This document shows positions 32,871 through 45,000 of a DNA stretch of 64,000 nucleotides, piece by piece. The notes beneath the pieces are model-generated. The model did not search any database and was not told the origin of the DNA. It saw nothing but the letters and a program-made list of their open reading frames with translations. The stretch spans positions 1-64,000 of the forward strand of contig JAMKCH010036069.1 of the NCBI GenBank assembly GCA_023653785.1. The letters run 5' to 3'. A program made the position numbers and the translations under genes. Source of the stretch: Ophioderma brevispina. Taxonomy: Eukaryota; Echinodermata; Ophiuroidea; Amphilepidida; Ophiodermatidae. The number at the start of each line of letters is the position of its first letter. Position 1 is the first letter of the stretch.

Positions 32871-33850
32871 TATAGACAAAATATGTACAAAATGGTACAA
32901 TTTGATTTGGATTCCTGGAACCATTATCTACATTTTAAGACCCAAAATTCCCAATCGTACAAAAAAGCCAACAAATCTCAAACCATCAACACACGTCCCC
33001 ATACTATGGACGTGGGATGATTATTAGTACGGAATACTTCCGAAAAAGCGGGGGCAAAATAAATAAGAAATTCGTCATATAGACCTGATAAAGCAAATTG
33101 CTAAGTTACCAACAATAAGTATGTTGATGCTTACATTAAAGTAAGTGTCGTAAGATTAATCAGTTTATAGCTAGTTTAATTTCCTCGTAATGAACAGGAC
33201 ACGCTGAAGTGCAAACTAAACACCTACTTGATTAAGGCAAAGAATGAAGTCAAGAGCGCACTTACCGCGCACTCTTGTGGTTCCTAACATCTAACGGCTG
33301 AATACCTGAACTCTGTTTTAAGACTCTACAGTCGATGGCCGACACCGCAAAATGTAACAACTTTCAAGGGCTCAAAAGATGTTTTCAAGATGACCTTTCC
33401 AACAATTTACTGATTGAATGCGCGAGGTTAAATGTAATACTAAGTATGAACCCTGTTGCCGACTACTATAAGATGAGTTTTGTGACATTTTCTATAAAAG
33501 AAGCACATAACACTAGCGCCCTTGACGCATGCGTTCGATAGCGTAGTAAAGATATTTTTCATTATCGTAGGCGAAGGGAAAACGTGACTCTTAGGTAGAA
33601 TCCCTACCACCCACACTGTTCCCGCCAAGCGCTGGAAAACGGGTCCTTGATACAAAGAAAGGGAAAGGGTGGCCGTTAAATTCTGGTATTTATTTATATC
33701 CGCTGGTATTTGACCATTCAGACCTCATTACGTCATGTTTTACAACATCAATAAAGTGATCACTTCTGGCGGAGAAGTTTTTATAATACTCCCCTTAACC
33801 ATATTGAAAACGATAGGCTAACCTATAACAAATTGTCAAGAATTAGTTAA

Positions 33851-34280
33851 GTTAAACAATTTCCATAAGTTATTCTTAATAAAGACTATCACAAGCTTTG
33901 CGGATTTTTGTTGTGAAGATATTATACCACTTTTAAATGTCAAGTTTTTCTGCCTTCTACTGATAACCGATGAGGGGGCGGCAAAACATTTCTGTGGGAT
34001 TTATGTTGTTGCGTGAAATTTGCAATCCAAATATTATACGACCCTACGGCCACCTACATCCAAGCAACGAAATTAGAAAAAGGATATCTTTCCATGAAGT
34101 TATTAATTATACAGATTATCACAGCTTTATGGCTTTTTATTTGTGAAGATATTTTAACACTTTAAATACAAAAAGGTTTTTTGCCCATCTACTGATGACC
34201 AATGAGGGGCGGCAAAACTATTTCCTGCAAGAATTTGTTTTATTGGCGTGAATTTACAATATCATTATATATTACATTAT
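33851..34280 (+). repeat. internal tandem duplication of the unit, period about 240 bp
   Basis: Two copies starting TTTCCAT(A/G)AAGTTATT at 33,851 and 34,091. Each runs through TATCACAGCTTTATGG, CTACTGATGACC, GAGGGGGCGGCAAAAC and GCGTGAAATTTGCAAT. Unit copy 3 has the same pair at about 44,240 and 44,471; copy 1 has lost the block. Confidence 0.85.
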
Positions 34281-34281
34281 A

Positions 34282-35842
34282 GAGGTATTCCTCCTCTTTT
34301 TATCGATCGGCGATTAAGCGTAAACAAACACACTGCTACGGTACACAATAGCAGTGGTTCGACTGCTAACCACGCCCCGCTTGAACGACCGACAATTTTC
34401 AATTAGGCGGGAGAATATCGACAAGTCCAACTATTCTGCCATAATTTTTACACTTTTGCATTTATATTTAAAAAGAAAGGAAGAAAATGTATGATGGAAG
34501 CTTTAGGGGCTTTTATTGGTATGTAGAAAACATCTTTCTTTTCGGAAAAAAAAAAGTTTAGATTTACAAGTCAAAAAAAACATGCTATTAGGCCTATGTG
34601 TCAACTTGGAATTCCTTCTCCCTGTAGCAACAAAGGAAAGTTCGTCTTCATACTCTAGAATTGGTGTAGAAATGCTAAAGATGTCATAAATATTTTTAAA
34701 GTACATGCTTTGAGCTCCTTTGGGCCAACAACAGCTTGATATTTAAAATATGTCCGCCCCACAAAATAAAATCGGATGAAAAGTCCGCGTTTAAGTGCAA
34801 ACCGGCACCCGAACAAACAGTCCAGTTGAGTGGGTCCTGTATTGCCGCTTTGGCCGCACTAGTCCCTGAAAAAACACCATGCATCACCGGTTGTGACGAT
34901 CTGACGCGACATTTGCACCTCACCCTCCCATCAACAACTTTTGCAAAGTATTTCATAATCCAGTAAATAAAGAAAAAGACTGTTAATTAATAATACGCCT
35001 TTTTCCCCCATCATGTCGATTTCGTTTATAAAAAATTCCTGTGGGATCATCAAAAGCCCAATATATGCCTAAACAGCCGCTTTAAAAAGATATCCGCAAA
35101 ACGGACGTTTCGATCTGAGCTTGAGGTCAGGTTTGACATATTTGTTTGAATATAATTTTGCTTTTGAAGCTTATTTAATTAGCTAGTCATCATCTTCAGG
35201 TATGTTTCCTTGGATTCATGCCATACGGTGCATGAGAAATCTTACTATTTGGATCTTTTGAGTTCTACAATTGACGTGATCATGTAGAACTCATCATGCT
35301 TTATAGGGTCTACATGTCTTATCTTATCAGGCGCGGCGTTAACTTGTAGAAAGCTTAAATCAGTAGTAGAATTGACGGCGATTCGGAGTCAGGAATTTAA
35401 TATGGAATAAAATTAATCCTAAAGACTGCATCCTGGTGGTGTTACTTACTTTTTATAACCAGGTAGAAAGAAGAACTGAACAAATTTGCGTAAATCTGTA
35501 ACCGATTTCATCAGTAACAGCCTCAATCATGGCACTCTCGCTAGACTCGGGCTTATTTTCGCTCCCTGTCCTCGAGATTCCATTTAGTAACCGTCTGTGA
35601 TACATTGTGGAAACGACTTGCGGTGTTCGGTATTTTATAATTTTTAATAGTAAAATATTCATTTCATATACGATGTTATGAAGCTTTATGAAATGATTCC
35701 GAAATAACGAACTGAGCCAAACAAAGTCCTGACAATGCTTTTGCAGGCTTTTGTTATACATGTCATGTGCCGTACCAGTATACCGTACACATGTTAGACC
35801 TAAGCCGATCGATACGGAAAGGACGTCAACACGCACAACCTC
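34282..35842. mobile_element. 1.56-kb insertion with TATA target duplication
   Basis: Unit copy 3 is continuous here (about 44,655). Copy 2 has 1,561 extra bases between TATA (34,278-34,281) and TATA (35,843-35,846). The insert starts GAGGTATTCCTCC and ends GCACAACCTC, so inverted ends match only over GAGGT. Two open stretches (34,736-34,966 plus; 35,453-35,866 minus) have no motif I know, and the second runs out into the flank. Type unknown; a TA-targeting nonautonomous DNA element is one option. Confidence 0.55.
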
Positions 35843-38299
35843 TATAAAGGACAAATGCTGGAACACCTCATCCCAGAAAAGATATTAGAAAAAGACAATG
35901 GGATCAATAGTTATTAAGAAGTGAGAGAATCCCTGGAAAATTAGTTATATTATCCAAAAGGCTAGAAAACTATTTAAACTCAGATCTGTACTGATATTGG
36001 TTTTGGTGATGTCGCTTTTCCACAACATCAAATAATAGGTAAATGGGCTTGCGTGCGTTTTCGCCGAGAACTTCAGTTTCCTCCCGCATCTAAAATCGGA
36101 CTTATTCTCATAAATCTTTCCCGCTGTTCTGGAGGCGCGTCCCTTGAAAAAAAAATTTAATGCATATACAAATAATGGGTTCTGCCTGGCAATGCGAATT
36201 TTATAATAAATAAAATGAATAAAAAATTAAATACCTTACTAAATGAATACATAAATTTACCTAACCTAAATAAATTGAAACTGTAACCTTTTGATTTGTT
36301 GTGTATGTACGATTGGGTGCTCCTTTGGATTGAAATTGTTGACATTTTATGATCGGTTATACTGTAGGTCTATAAGATTGGTTGCTCCGTTTTGAAGAGA
36401 CACGTATAACCCTTATTATGTTATAAAACCAATGGTTGCATTTGCTCGTTGCCCGCGTTCTATGACCACGGCGACATCATGACGTGACGATGCTGTAACT
36501 ACAAAATTATTCAAGTGTTATCTTGAATAATGAGTACCTGTGTTAGTGCATTCGAAATGATGGAGTACGGAGGATGGCGTAACCTTTTAATGCGCTAATC
36601 TCGGTATATCACCCTTGTGAAAACGTTTCGACACTGATCGCACACTGATCGTCATGTTCCTTTTAATTATCTGATTATTTATACTTTTTAATATTATTAT
36701 ATTTATTCCGTGCACTCTTCGTACCAAAACTCGCCTCTTATGTCAAATATTAATGATGTAAAAATCACCGTGAATAATTGTTAACCATAATATGAACATC
36801 GACACCAAATATCTGAACTTATGGGCAGTATTAGTAAACATTGCTGAACAGCTTCTGTTTGTAGTCATGGAGCATCCACGTATATTCCATCCAAAAACCT
36901 AGCAAAAGTGCTTATAGTCGGTACGGCTGGATAGCGGGCCAAATCAATTGAAATTGTGAGCGTGGAGAGTAATTACCTTAAATTTGCCGGACAGTATACA
37001 ATATTTTTTTAATATACGCCTTTTGGTTTGTGATAAACAATTACGTCATGGGCAAGTGGCTCTCTGTCTCTCTCTTTCTTTTTTTTTTCTTTCTTTTTCT
37101 CTATTATACAGTTAATCAACAAAAATTTCAAAACACTTGAAAACAAGTCAAAACAAACAAGTCCAAATTGATGATGATTGAAAGGTCCAATGACCACCGA
37201 CGGTTCATTGCGGATCGCCTCCGGTAGAATTTGTTACAGGATTGCGTTGATAAACCAACTCCTCAGATCTACCTGTTGTTGTTTAGAGATACTACTACAA
37301 CTTTCGATTCAAACCTAAAGCATGTTCACCTGTTGGGACAAATTTCATAAGTATCACCAAATATTGTTGCAGGCCATGATACCGCCATTGAAGGTTTGTT
37401 ACCAATCTCATTGTGCGTTTCAAAACATCGCGTGGGTTTGTCCAATGGCTCAAGGATTATATTAGACAAGAAAAATCAGGAAATTAATTCTGCAACGTAC
37501 CCCCCAAAATTGATTGACTTTACCGTCAATCGATTGATGACTAAAACGTGCCGAGTCATCAATTGGTTCTGATTGTTGCGAGTTTAAGGTAAACGTACCA
37601 ATTATTAATCAAGTATAAGGTCAACATAGCAAATTATAATCTGAATGGAACGTGTTATACATATTTTAATTTCACAAGTTGTACCAAAATCTAGGTGTTG
37701 AAGCTAATTATAGATTAATAACTTCCGAATTGTGAGGTAAAAGAGCTAAAAGCTTTCTTCGCCACATGAGTCAATCAGACATCACCAACATGTCGTTTGC
37801 CTTTGTATTTCCACGAAACAACATGACGAAATAAACTCGTCCCGTTTTAGGTTTTATAGCATCAAATTTGGACGTATTCTTCGAGACCGACAGATAAATT
37901 CAGATACCGTTGTTCATTAAAAAACTAATAAAGCGCGTTACTTCGCATTGGAAAGTTTTAGAGAGGTAAAGTAACGTCAGATTCAAGTTATTAATTGTTT
38001 GGTCATAATGATTTTAAGGGGTTTTCAAACGACAGCATTTAATATTCTAATTTTTTTTTATTTTGAAAAATAATATTGTGATAAATTTACCTATCGTTTA
38101 AAAATTGTAATAACTGTTTCAAGTGTAACAGTCATCGCATTTTACTCTGATTACAAGGTGGTTGAAAAAAGTAAACCAAGTTTAACGCGATTGTTCACCC
38201 ACCTCTTGGTAATTCCAGAAAATTTGCGTTTATATACGTTGATGATGAGGAGTAGGATTTTTAGCAATAATCTGAAAATAGAAAGCTAGGTTTAGCTTA

Positions 38300-38343
38300 A
38301 TTGGATCCCAATTGGGTCTTCGTTGGATCCCAATTGGATCTTA
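38300..38343. repeat. palindromic minisatellite, two copies (unit 2)
   Basis: Same ATTGGATCCCAATTGG unit as at 22,471-22,535, with one repeat fewer. Confidence 0.9.
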
Positions 38344-38426
38344 AATACGCTCTTATGTGTCCACAAGAGCGTCATTTAGTCTCAGCATCAAGTGAAAAGG
38401 GCCTTAAGATTTCTTTGCTACACCCA

Positions 38427-40681
38427 GGGCCGGAATAATAACATGGCTATCATAGCTAAAATTGATCATTGGGTTGTGTAGTTCATGAAAAGACGTGATG
38501 ACAAAATAACAGTGATGGCAATTTGCATAAACCAACATTTTCGAAAATGGCCGCCATTTAAGGTAATACATACTATGGTGACTTAGTGTCGGAATGTAAT
38601 GTTGTCTGGGTCAAGAGGTTCAATATCCCATTGCCACAGAATTGTCTGAGTCATTGAAAACATTTATAATACACGGCATTTTTTTTCAAGATTGCCGACA
38701 GCTCGTCAAAGAAAACGTATCATTCTTTATCTACCCCTAAGAAATTATTTGGTGCAAATGAGTTTTTTTCTGGGTCAAGGAGTTTGAATAAAACTATCTC
38801 AAAACTGTAGGATTAATATAAAAGTGAGTTTATTTGCATTTGTCACATTTTACAAGATAAGCCCAATTTTTAACTACAGTACCCAAGAGAGTGTTACCTT
38901 ACTTCTTTCAGGCTGAAATGTGGCAAGAAGTGACTAAATTTCTATTCACGCCAATGCTTGATAATAATACACCAAATTCTCATAACTCCTCCTTAGAACT
39001 TCTTAACTGCGCTTTATGACCCCTATGACGAAAAACCCAAAACTTTTATTTTTTTTATTGTTTTTATAATCATTCAATTGTTCGAAATTTGGGGCCATTT
39101 TACTCTTGACATATTGTTTTGGTGAATACATATGAGTAAGTCAGGTGTCTTATTTTGGCTGTCACATTGGTACTCCATGAATAACATAGTCCCTGGAGCT
39201 AGCAAACACTTGTAACACCATCCAATTACAAAAGGTTAGTGATTAAATTGTTACCAGACCTGACCGGAACCCCTGAAACGGGGTTCTTAAGTGCCGCAAG
39301 TGGTGCTTAAGAGAGGGGGCCAAAACAAAGTTTGTACAGGGGTCAATTTATAATTGATCAATAATGTTATGCAAGCCACACCATGTTATGTGTCTTAACC
39401 ATAAGGATTCATAAAGGTATAGTTTGTAATCTGTACAGCCTAAGTTTTCATGAGTTATAGGCTAAAACAAGCAAAAATCAATAATAGGGTAAATTTTTAG
39501 TTGTCACCGGGGTCCCAAATTTTTAAAGTTGCTCCGATTTGGATAAAAAATGGTGCAAATTATTGTGGAGTTTTATAGGATTCAATAATGAATAGTCTTG
39601 ACTGACTTAAATGCTTAGTTTCCGCGATGTAGGGGGCACAGAAGGTCAACGTCCATTGCCTCACTGGTGCGTTGATCTGTTTACCGCCCCTACCTTTCGT
39701 TAGCCAGCATTTGAGACACTCACACTATTCCTTAATTTTATCCTATGACTCCACAATAATTGTGCACCATTTTTTATCCAATCGGAGCCACGTTAAAATT
39801 TGACCCCTGTACCACGAAATTGGCCCGTTTATTGATTTTTGCTGTTTTTGCCTGTAACTCTGCAACTTTAGGCCTTGTACAATTACAAACTATACCTTTC
39901 TGAATCCTTATGGTTAAGACACATAACATGGTGTGCTTTTCAACATGATTGGATCATTTACAAATTTGACCCCTGTATCAAACTTTGTTTTTTGGTCCCC
40001 TCTCCTTAACGCACCACTTGCTGCACTTAGAAGCGCGTTTCAGGGGTTCCTGTCGTCTGTTACATATTTAATCACTCAAACCTATTTGTACTGAGATGTG
40101 TTCTGTGTGCTGCTCCTGGTTAACCTGACTCCACTCATCTGACATTTTGAGAATATTGCTGTGAAATCCTTGACCTAAAAACATCCACGTTGTCACCAAA
40201 TCGTCATCTTAGGTGCTGTATACATGAGTTAAAAGGATTTTGCCTTTTTATATGGTTTTGACCATCTTGGAAAAAAGTGACGAGAAAACTTCCATTACCT
40301 ATTATATTCCTCTGACAGTATTTATTTAAATAGTTTTAATGAACTCCTTGACCCTGAAAATCGTTAATTTGACACATATCACTCGTAGGCTATATAATAA
40401 GATTGTAAGGTTTGTGTCATAAATGTCAGCCATCTTGTAAAATATCGCATCATGCAACATTTTATAGTTTTAGGAATAGATTCTATTGAAACCCTTGACC
40501 CAGAAAAAACATTTTTACACCAAAAATTGTCTTCTTAGGTGTTTTTTGGCTTTAAGGTGCTCCGTTTTGGAAAATGGCGTTGTATGCAATTGCCACCACT
40601 TGAATTGTCATCGCCCGTTTTCATGAACTCACATCCCTACGGTCAATTTTGCCCATATTACAACTGTTATTATTCCGGCCC
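38427..40681. mobile_element. 2.26-kb fold-back element
   Basis: Begins GGGCCGGAATAATAACA and ends with its exact reverse complement. The inverted similarity goes far inward. At about 38,490 and 40,617 both arms carry AGTTCATGAAAA, and TGGCAATTTGCAT follows. The inner arms 39,240-39,600 and 39,715-40,080 mirror each other over about 350 bp, with GTGATTAAAT, GGGGTTC, ACACCATGTTATGTGTCTTA and GGATAAAAAATGGTGCA in both. The loop is only about 115 bp. The left arm is longer than the right. No open frame looks coding. Fold-back elements of this form are nonautonomous and need transposase in trans. Confidence 0.8.
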
Positions 40682-41689
40682 CGGTACCACTTCTCCAAAC
40701 TGGTTGGTGCTGCAGCACTAATTACTTATAAGGCATTGAATACATGTAAAGGTGTCCACTTTAGAATCACTACAATACACTAAAACACCTTGTTTTTCTT
40801 TCCCATTGTGTATTTCTCAGCTGTGATACTCCCGGGCTAAGGCTTCGTCTCTACAAGTAAAATAATTATAGTGGCTTTCACCATCTATCATCTAACTCTC
40901 CTTGCTATTACGGGTAAATCTTCTCTGCAGACAATTTGAAAGACTCACTAATCTCTCTCTGATGTCCCGATACCGACTACCACACAAACGAATGCATGAG
41001 TTGGATTCCGCGCAGAGAATTTTCCGCGAGCGCATCGTAAATTTTTACCAGTTATAATTTTGAACAATTGAAACAAAAGTATGCTATAAGAGTACATCCG
41101 ATACAATATTTATACGCATTATGAATTGAAAGGATCAGGAAAAATTTTGTTCTGAATTAACGAAAACGTCCCTATAGTAGGTCTATTTTCGTCATTTAAA
41201 CTATTGCTTACTAACACTTGTGCTACCTGAGCAATTTTTTTGTAACACCAAGCGGAAGGGGTACCACCCCCTGTATTTTCCGTTATTGAATCACAATTCC
41301 TATAAATTGGTACCTACAGTATCGCTTAGATTTTTTTCTTTTCTCATTGTTATCAAAATATGTAGCAATCAATATGACGTCACTATGACGTCATAAGGTA
41401 AAGTATGAAAAATACTGCATTTTGGAAGAAAAATTGATATTTTGCAATTTACTGGCTCCAAAATAATATTGCAATATCTTTAATCATTTTCCATCATGTA
41501 GAGGCATTATGAACATCATTATGACATATTTTGTATGTTGGTACTCATTTGGCCATTTCCGGTAAAATCGGGGGTCCCTGGGGACAGGCTATAGGCGATC
41601 GGACCATATCCTTCATTACCAAATAGGAAAAATGGATGGATTTGTATAAACGTTATCCACCCGATGCTTTAAACATTAGCAAAATCGGT

Positions 41690-42090
41690 TATGGTCCATT
41701 TTAATGATGATCACCCCCACATTTAACACACTTAAACGTATGCCATTTGCCCACTACACCAACTTCTTCCTGTCTGGTGCAAATGGTAATTTACTTTTAA
41801 AACATAACCGTACAAAAAGTCTCCCGCAAAATCTCAAAACTAACTATTCTCAACTTAAACATAATTACCAGCCCGTTTCTCAAGTTCGCACAACCACGTT
41901 CCCTGGCATCATAATTGATGACAAACGTACTTGGAACTAAACACATTAACTTAATCGTTACCAAGGATTAAGATGCGGCTGATACCATTTTACAAAGCAA
42001 TTGCACTTCCTCCAAGGGCATGTTCTAAAAACATACATTCAGCTTTGCTCTTGCAACATCATGGACCTCAACTTTCAATCGCGATTGTTT
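41690..42090 (+). mobile_element. LINE reverse-transcriptase remnant inside array unit 3
   Basis: Best preserved of the related copies. An open frame ends QPVSQVRTTTFPGIIIDDKR then TWN at about 41,937. This fits the FLGIxID...TW segment after the palm of CR1/Jockey-like reverse transcriptases. The thumb stretch (LYKAIALPPRACSKN-like, frame-broken) follows to about 42,060. Confidence 0.6.
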
Positions 42091-45000
42091 CCACAAATCT
42101 TTTTAAAGTGGAATGATCCCATTTAATTTTTTTTTATCTACTAGTATCATGGCCCTTCACCCCAAACCCCATCTGTAAGTTTTCGCGACGATATTCAAAA
42201 CCCCTTTGTGAGAGCCAAAAACGTGATTTTTCGCATATTTTCGCTCATAACATCCAAAAACCAACATCCTTTAGCCGTAAGATTTCACAAGGTAATTGAG
42301 GAAAAATAGTGCTTTCTTCAGATCCAAAATGTTGACCATGTCCAGTAAAATTATGAATCCCTGGGGACGAGGCTATTACGATCGGACAGGACCTTTAATA
42401 TAGTGTATGTGATCGTCACGTATATCTCCTGCTTTTTTTGAGGCTGCTAATTTTTGTTTTTACCAAATCGGTCATTTGCACATAACAGCATACATAATGC
42501 ACATAATAATCACTGTGCGAAAACAGCTAAGCTCAATTGATAGCCTCCATTTTATGAAAATCTCAACTTGTAATAAAATTCCAGATTCGTGTAAAAGTAG
42601 ACATATCCGCCGGAGTCATAGACTAGACCAGCTCCCCATAGACGGAACAGCGGAATAAAGCGCGAAACTAATGTTGGCTGAAGAGTCATTGAAATCGAGG
42701 TCGGCGGTGCTATAAACACTTCTACACCGAATTTTATTTTAGCAAAGTATTCTGTAAAGGGGGGTGTCAACTGCTCATTCTGCCACGGTTTACTGATTAA
42801 CAACCCGATTGATCCCAGACTATGGGATGGGACCAGTTTAGTAACTATCGTATATTTGGTTGACTATTTTAGTAACATTATCAAAAACATTATGAAAATC
42901 TCTAAGTCACTTTAAGAACGTATCATCTCCCATCTAGTAATTCCTTTAACTTATATCTGTGGTGGATATCGAGTTTCAACTCCAAATTCAGGACCGACTC
43001 TACTGTTGTGATCTTAGATCCCTGTGCTTTACCTTTTCCCAGGATTTTGCTCATTTTCCTAAGGGTTCCAAGCTTTTCATATTCCCTCTAAAAAGGAGCA
43101 CAATAAGGGATAACCGTCATTATCTTTAGTAGGATCTTAATCAAATGGGAGTAAATTTTACGCATTGTTATGTACGATTTACTCCAATTGGACTAAGTTT
43201 TAACTCACATATGTCGTTAATGCCCTTATCTACTTCTTATTTTTTACAGTGTTTTAATTTCCAAAAATAACCAACTTGGAAAGCCTCTCATAATTAATGT
43301 TTTTCATGAGAAGTTCCCATAAAAACATATCAGGAGCCATGAAATCCTGCCTTTTGCATGAATGTGTTTCATGTTATGTAATCGGGTCCCTGTTTGGAGA
43401 TGGTGTCACTCAACGGATTCTGAGGTCTTAGCTACCCGTATTAGTCATCATCGATTTCCAGGGCTGGACGTGGGATGATTAGAGTACAGATACTTCCGAA
43501 AAACTGGGCAAAATATAAGACATTCATCATAGACTTGATAAAGCAAATTGCTAAGTTACCACAATAAGTATTTTTGATGCTTACATAAAGTAGTGTCGTA
43601 GCTTAATCCTTTACTGAGCTCGTTTCATTCCTCTGTATGGACATGAACACGCTTCAGTGCAAACTAACCCTACTTGATTAGGGCAAAGAATGAAGTCCAG
43701 AGCGTACTTACCGCTTAAGACTCTACAGTCGATGCCGAAACAACCGCAAAATTAACAACTCAAAGATGACCTTTCAACCAACAATTTACTGATCGAACGC
43801 GCGAGGTTAAATGTAATGCTAAGTTGACCAAATGTTGCCTATCTACTATAAAGATGTGTTTTGTGACATTTTCTATAAAAGAAGCAAAAACACACGCATG
43901 GACGCATAGCGTTCGATAGCGTAATGAAAGATATTTTCATTATCGTAGGCGCAGAGAAACGTGACTTTTAGGTAGAAGCCCTACAAACCCACTCTGTCCC
44001 CGTCAAGCGCTGGAAAACGGGTCACTTGATACAAAAGTAAGGGGAAAGGTTACCGTTAAAATCTGGTATTTATTTATATCAATGCTGGTATTTGACCATT
44101 CAGACCTCATTACGTCATGTGTTACAACATCAATAAAGTGATCACGTCTGCGGAGGAGTTTTATAATACTCCCTTAAACCATATTGAAAACTATAGGCTA
44201 ACGTATCAGAAAAAAAAATTGTCAAGAATTAGTTACACAACTTTCCATGAAATTATTATTTAAATAAAGACTATCACAAGCTTTGTGGATTTTTGTTGTG
44301 AAATATTTACGCTTTTTAAATGTCCAAGTTTTCCTGCCCTTTACTGATGACTCATGAGGGGGCGCAAAACATTTCTGTTGGGATTTTATGTCGTTCGTGA
44401 AATTTGCAATATATATTATATCTGACACTACGACACCTACAATCCAAGCAAGTAAATAGAAAAAGGATCTCGTCCATGAAGTTATTAATTGATACAGATT
44501 ATCACAAGCTTTATGGATTTTTATGTTGTAAGATATTTTAACACTTTAAATGCCAAGGTTTTTCTGACCTTCTACTGATGACCAATGTGGGGGCGGCAAC
44601 ACAATTTCCTGCAAGATTTGTTTTTATTGCGTGAAAGTTACAATATATATATTACATTATACGGACAATGCGTACACCTACATCCAAGCAAAAGATATTG
44701 AAGAAAGACAATGGGATTCAATAGTTATTAGTAAGTGAGAGAAATCCTGGAAAACTTAAGTTCTATAATATCGAAACGGCTAACCGATTTAACTCCAGAT
44801 ATGGTTTTGGTGATCGCTTCCACAACATCAAATAATAGGTAATTACTTGCGTACGTTTCTCCGAGAACTTCGGATTCCTCCTGATCTAAAATCGGACTTC
44901 TTCCCATAAATTTTCCCCGCTGTTCTGGATGCGTCCCTCGAATTAAAGCTTATAGCAATATGGGGTTCTGCCTGGAAAATATCGAATGTATCATACAATT

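Larger units (their letters stand above)
28483..33006. mobile_element. 4.5-kb element with terminal inverted repeats and subterminal arrays
   Basis: Unit copies 1 and 3 are continuous at this place. The insertion starts TAGTATGTGGACAGTGTGT and ends ACACACGTCCCCATACTA. The ends are imperfect inverted repeats of about 18 bp, flanked by a possible 3-bp duplication TGG. Inside the left end are about four 150-160-bp tandem units (28,600-29,190). Inverted relatives of the same units lie inside the right end (32,560-32,870). The middle holds a broken LINE (29,270-32,230) and a small MITE. No transposase is seen, so this looks like a nonautonomous fold-back type DNA element that received a LINE. Confidence 0.65.
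23601..38390 (+). repeat. 7-kb array unit, copy 2 (heavily interrupted)
   Basis: Starts CTACAAGTAAAATAATATAG, matching copy 3 at 40,851. Unit sequence occupies about 23,601-23,863, 24,105-24,150, 24,541-25,275, 26,021-26,545, 28,437-28,482, 33,007-34,281 and 35,843-38,390. The gaps are a SINE, a 390-bp insertion, two LINE pieces, a 4.5-kb inverted-repeat element and a 1.56-kb insertion. Relative to copy 3 it lacks the block 41,940-42,890, where a LINE fragment sits instead. After the inter-copy element the string ATTACTTATAAGGCATTGAA (about 40,720) looks like the displaced continuation of the unit. Confidence 0.8.

Noticed and set aside
35453..35866. 137-codon minus-strand frame
   Set aside because: Crosses the boundary of the 1.56-kb insertion into unit sequence, so it cannot be a gene of either; no motif.
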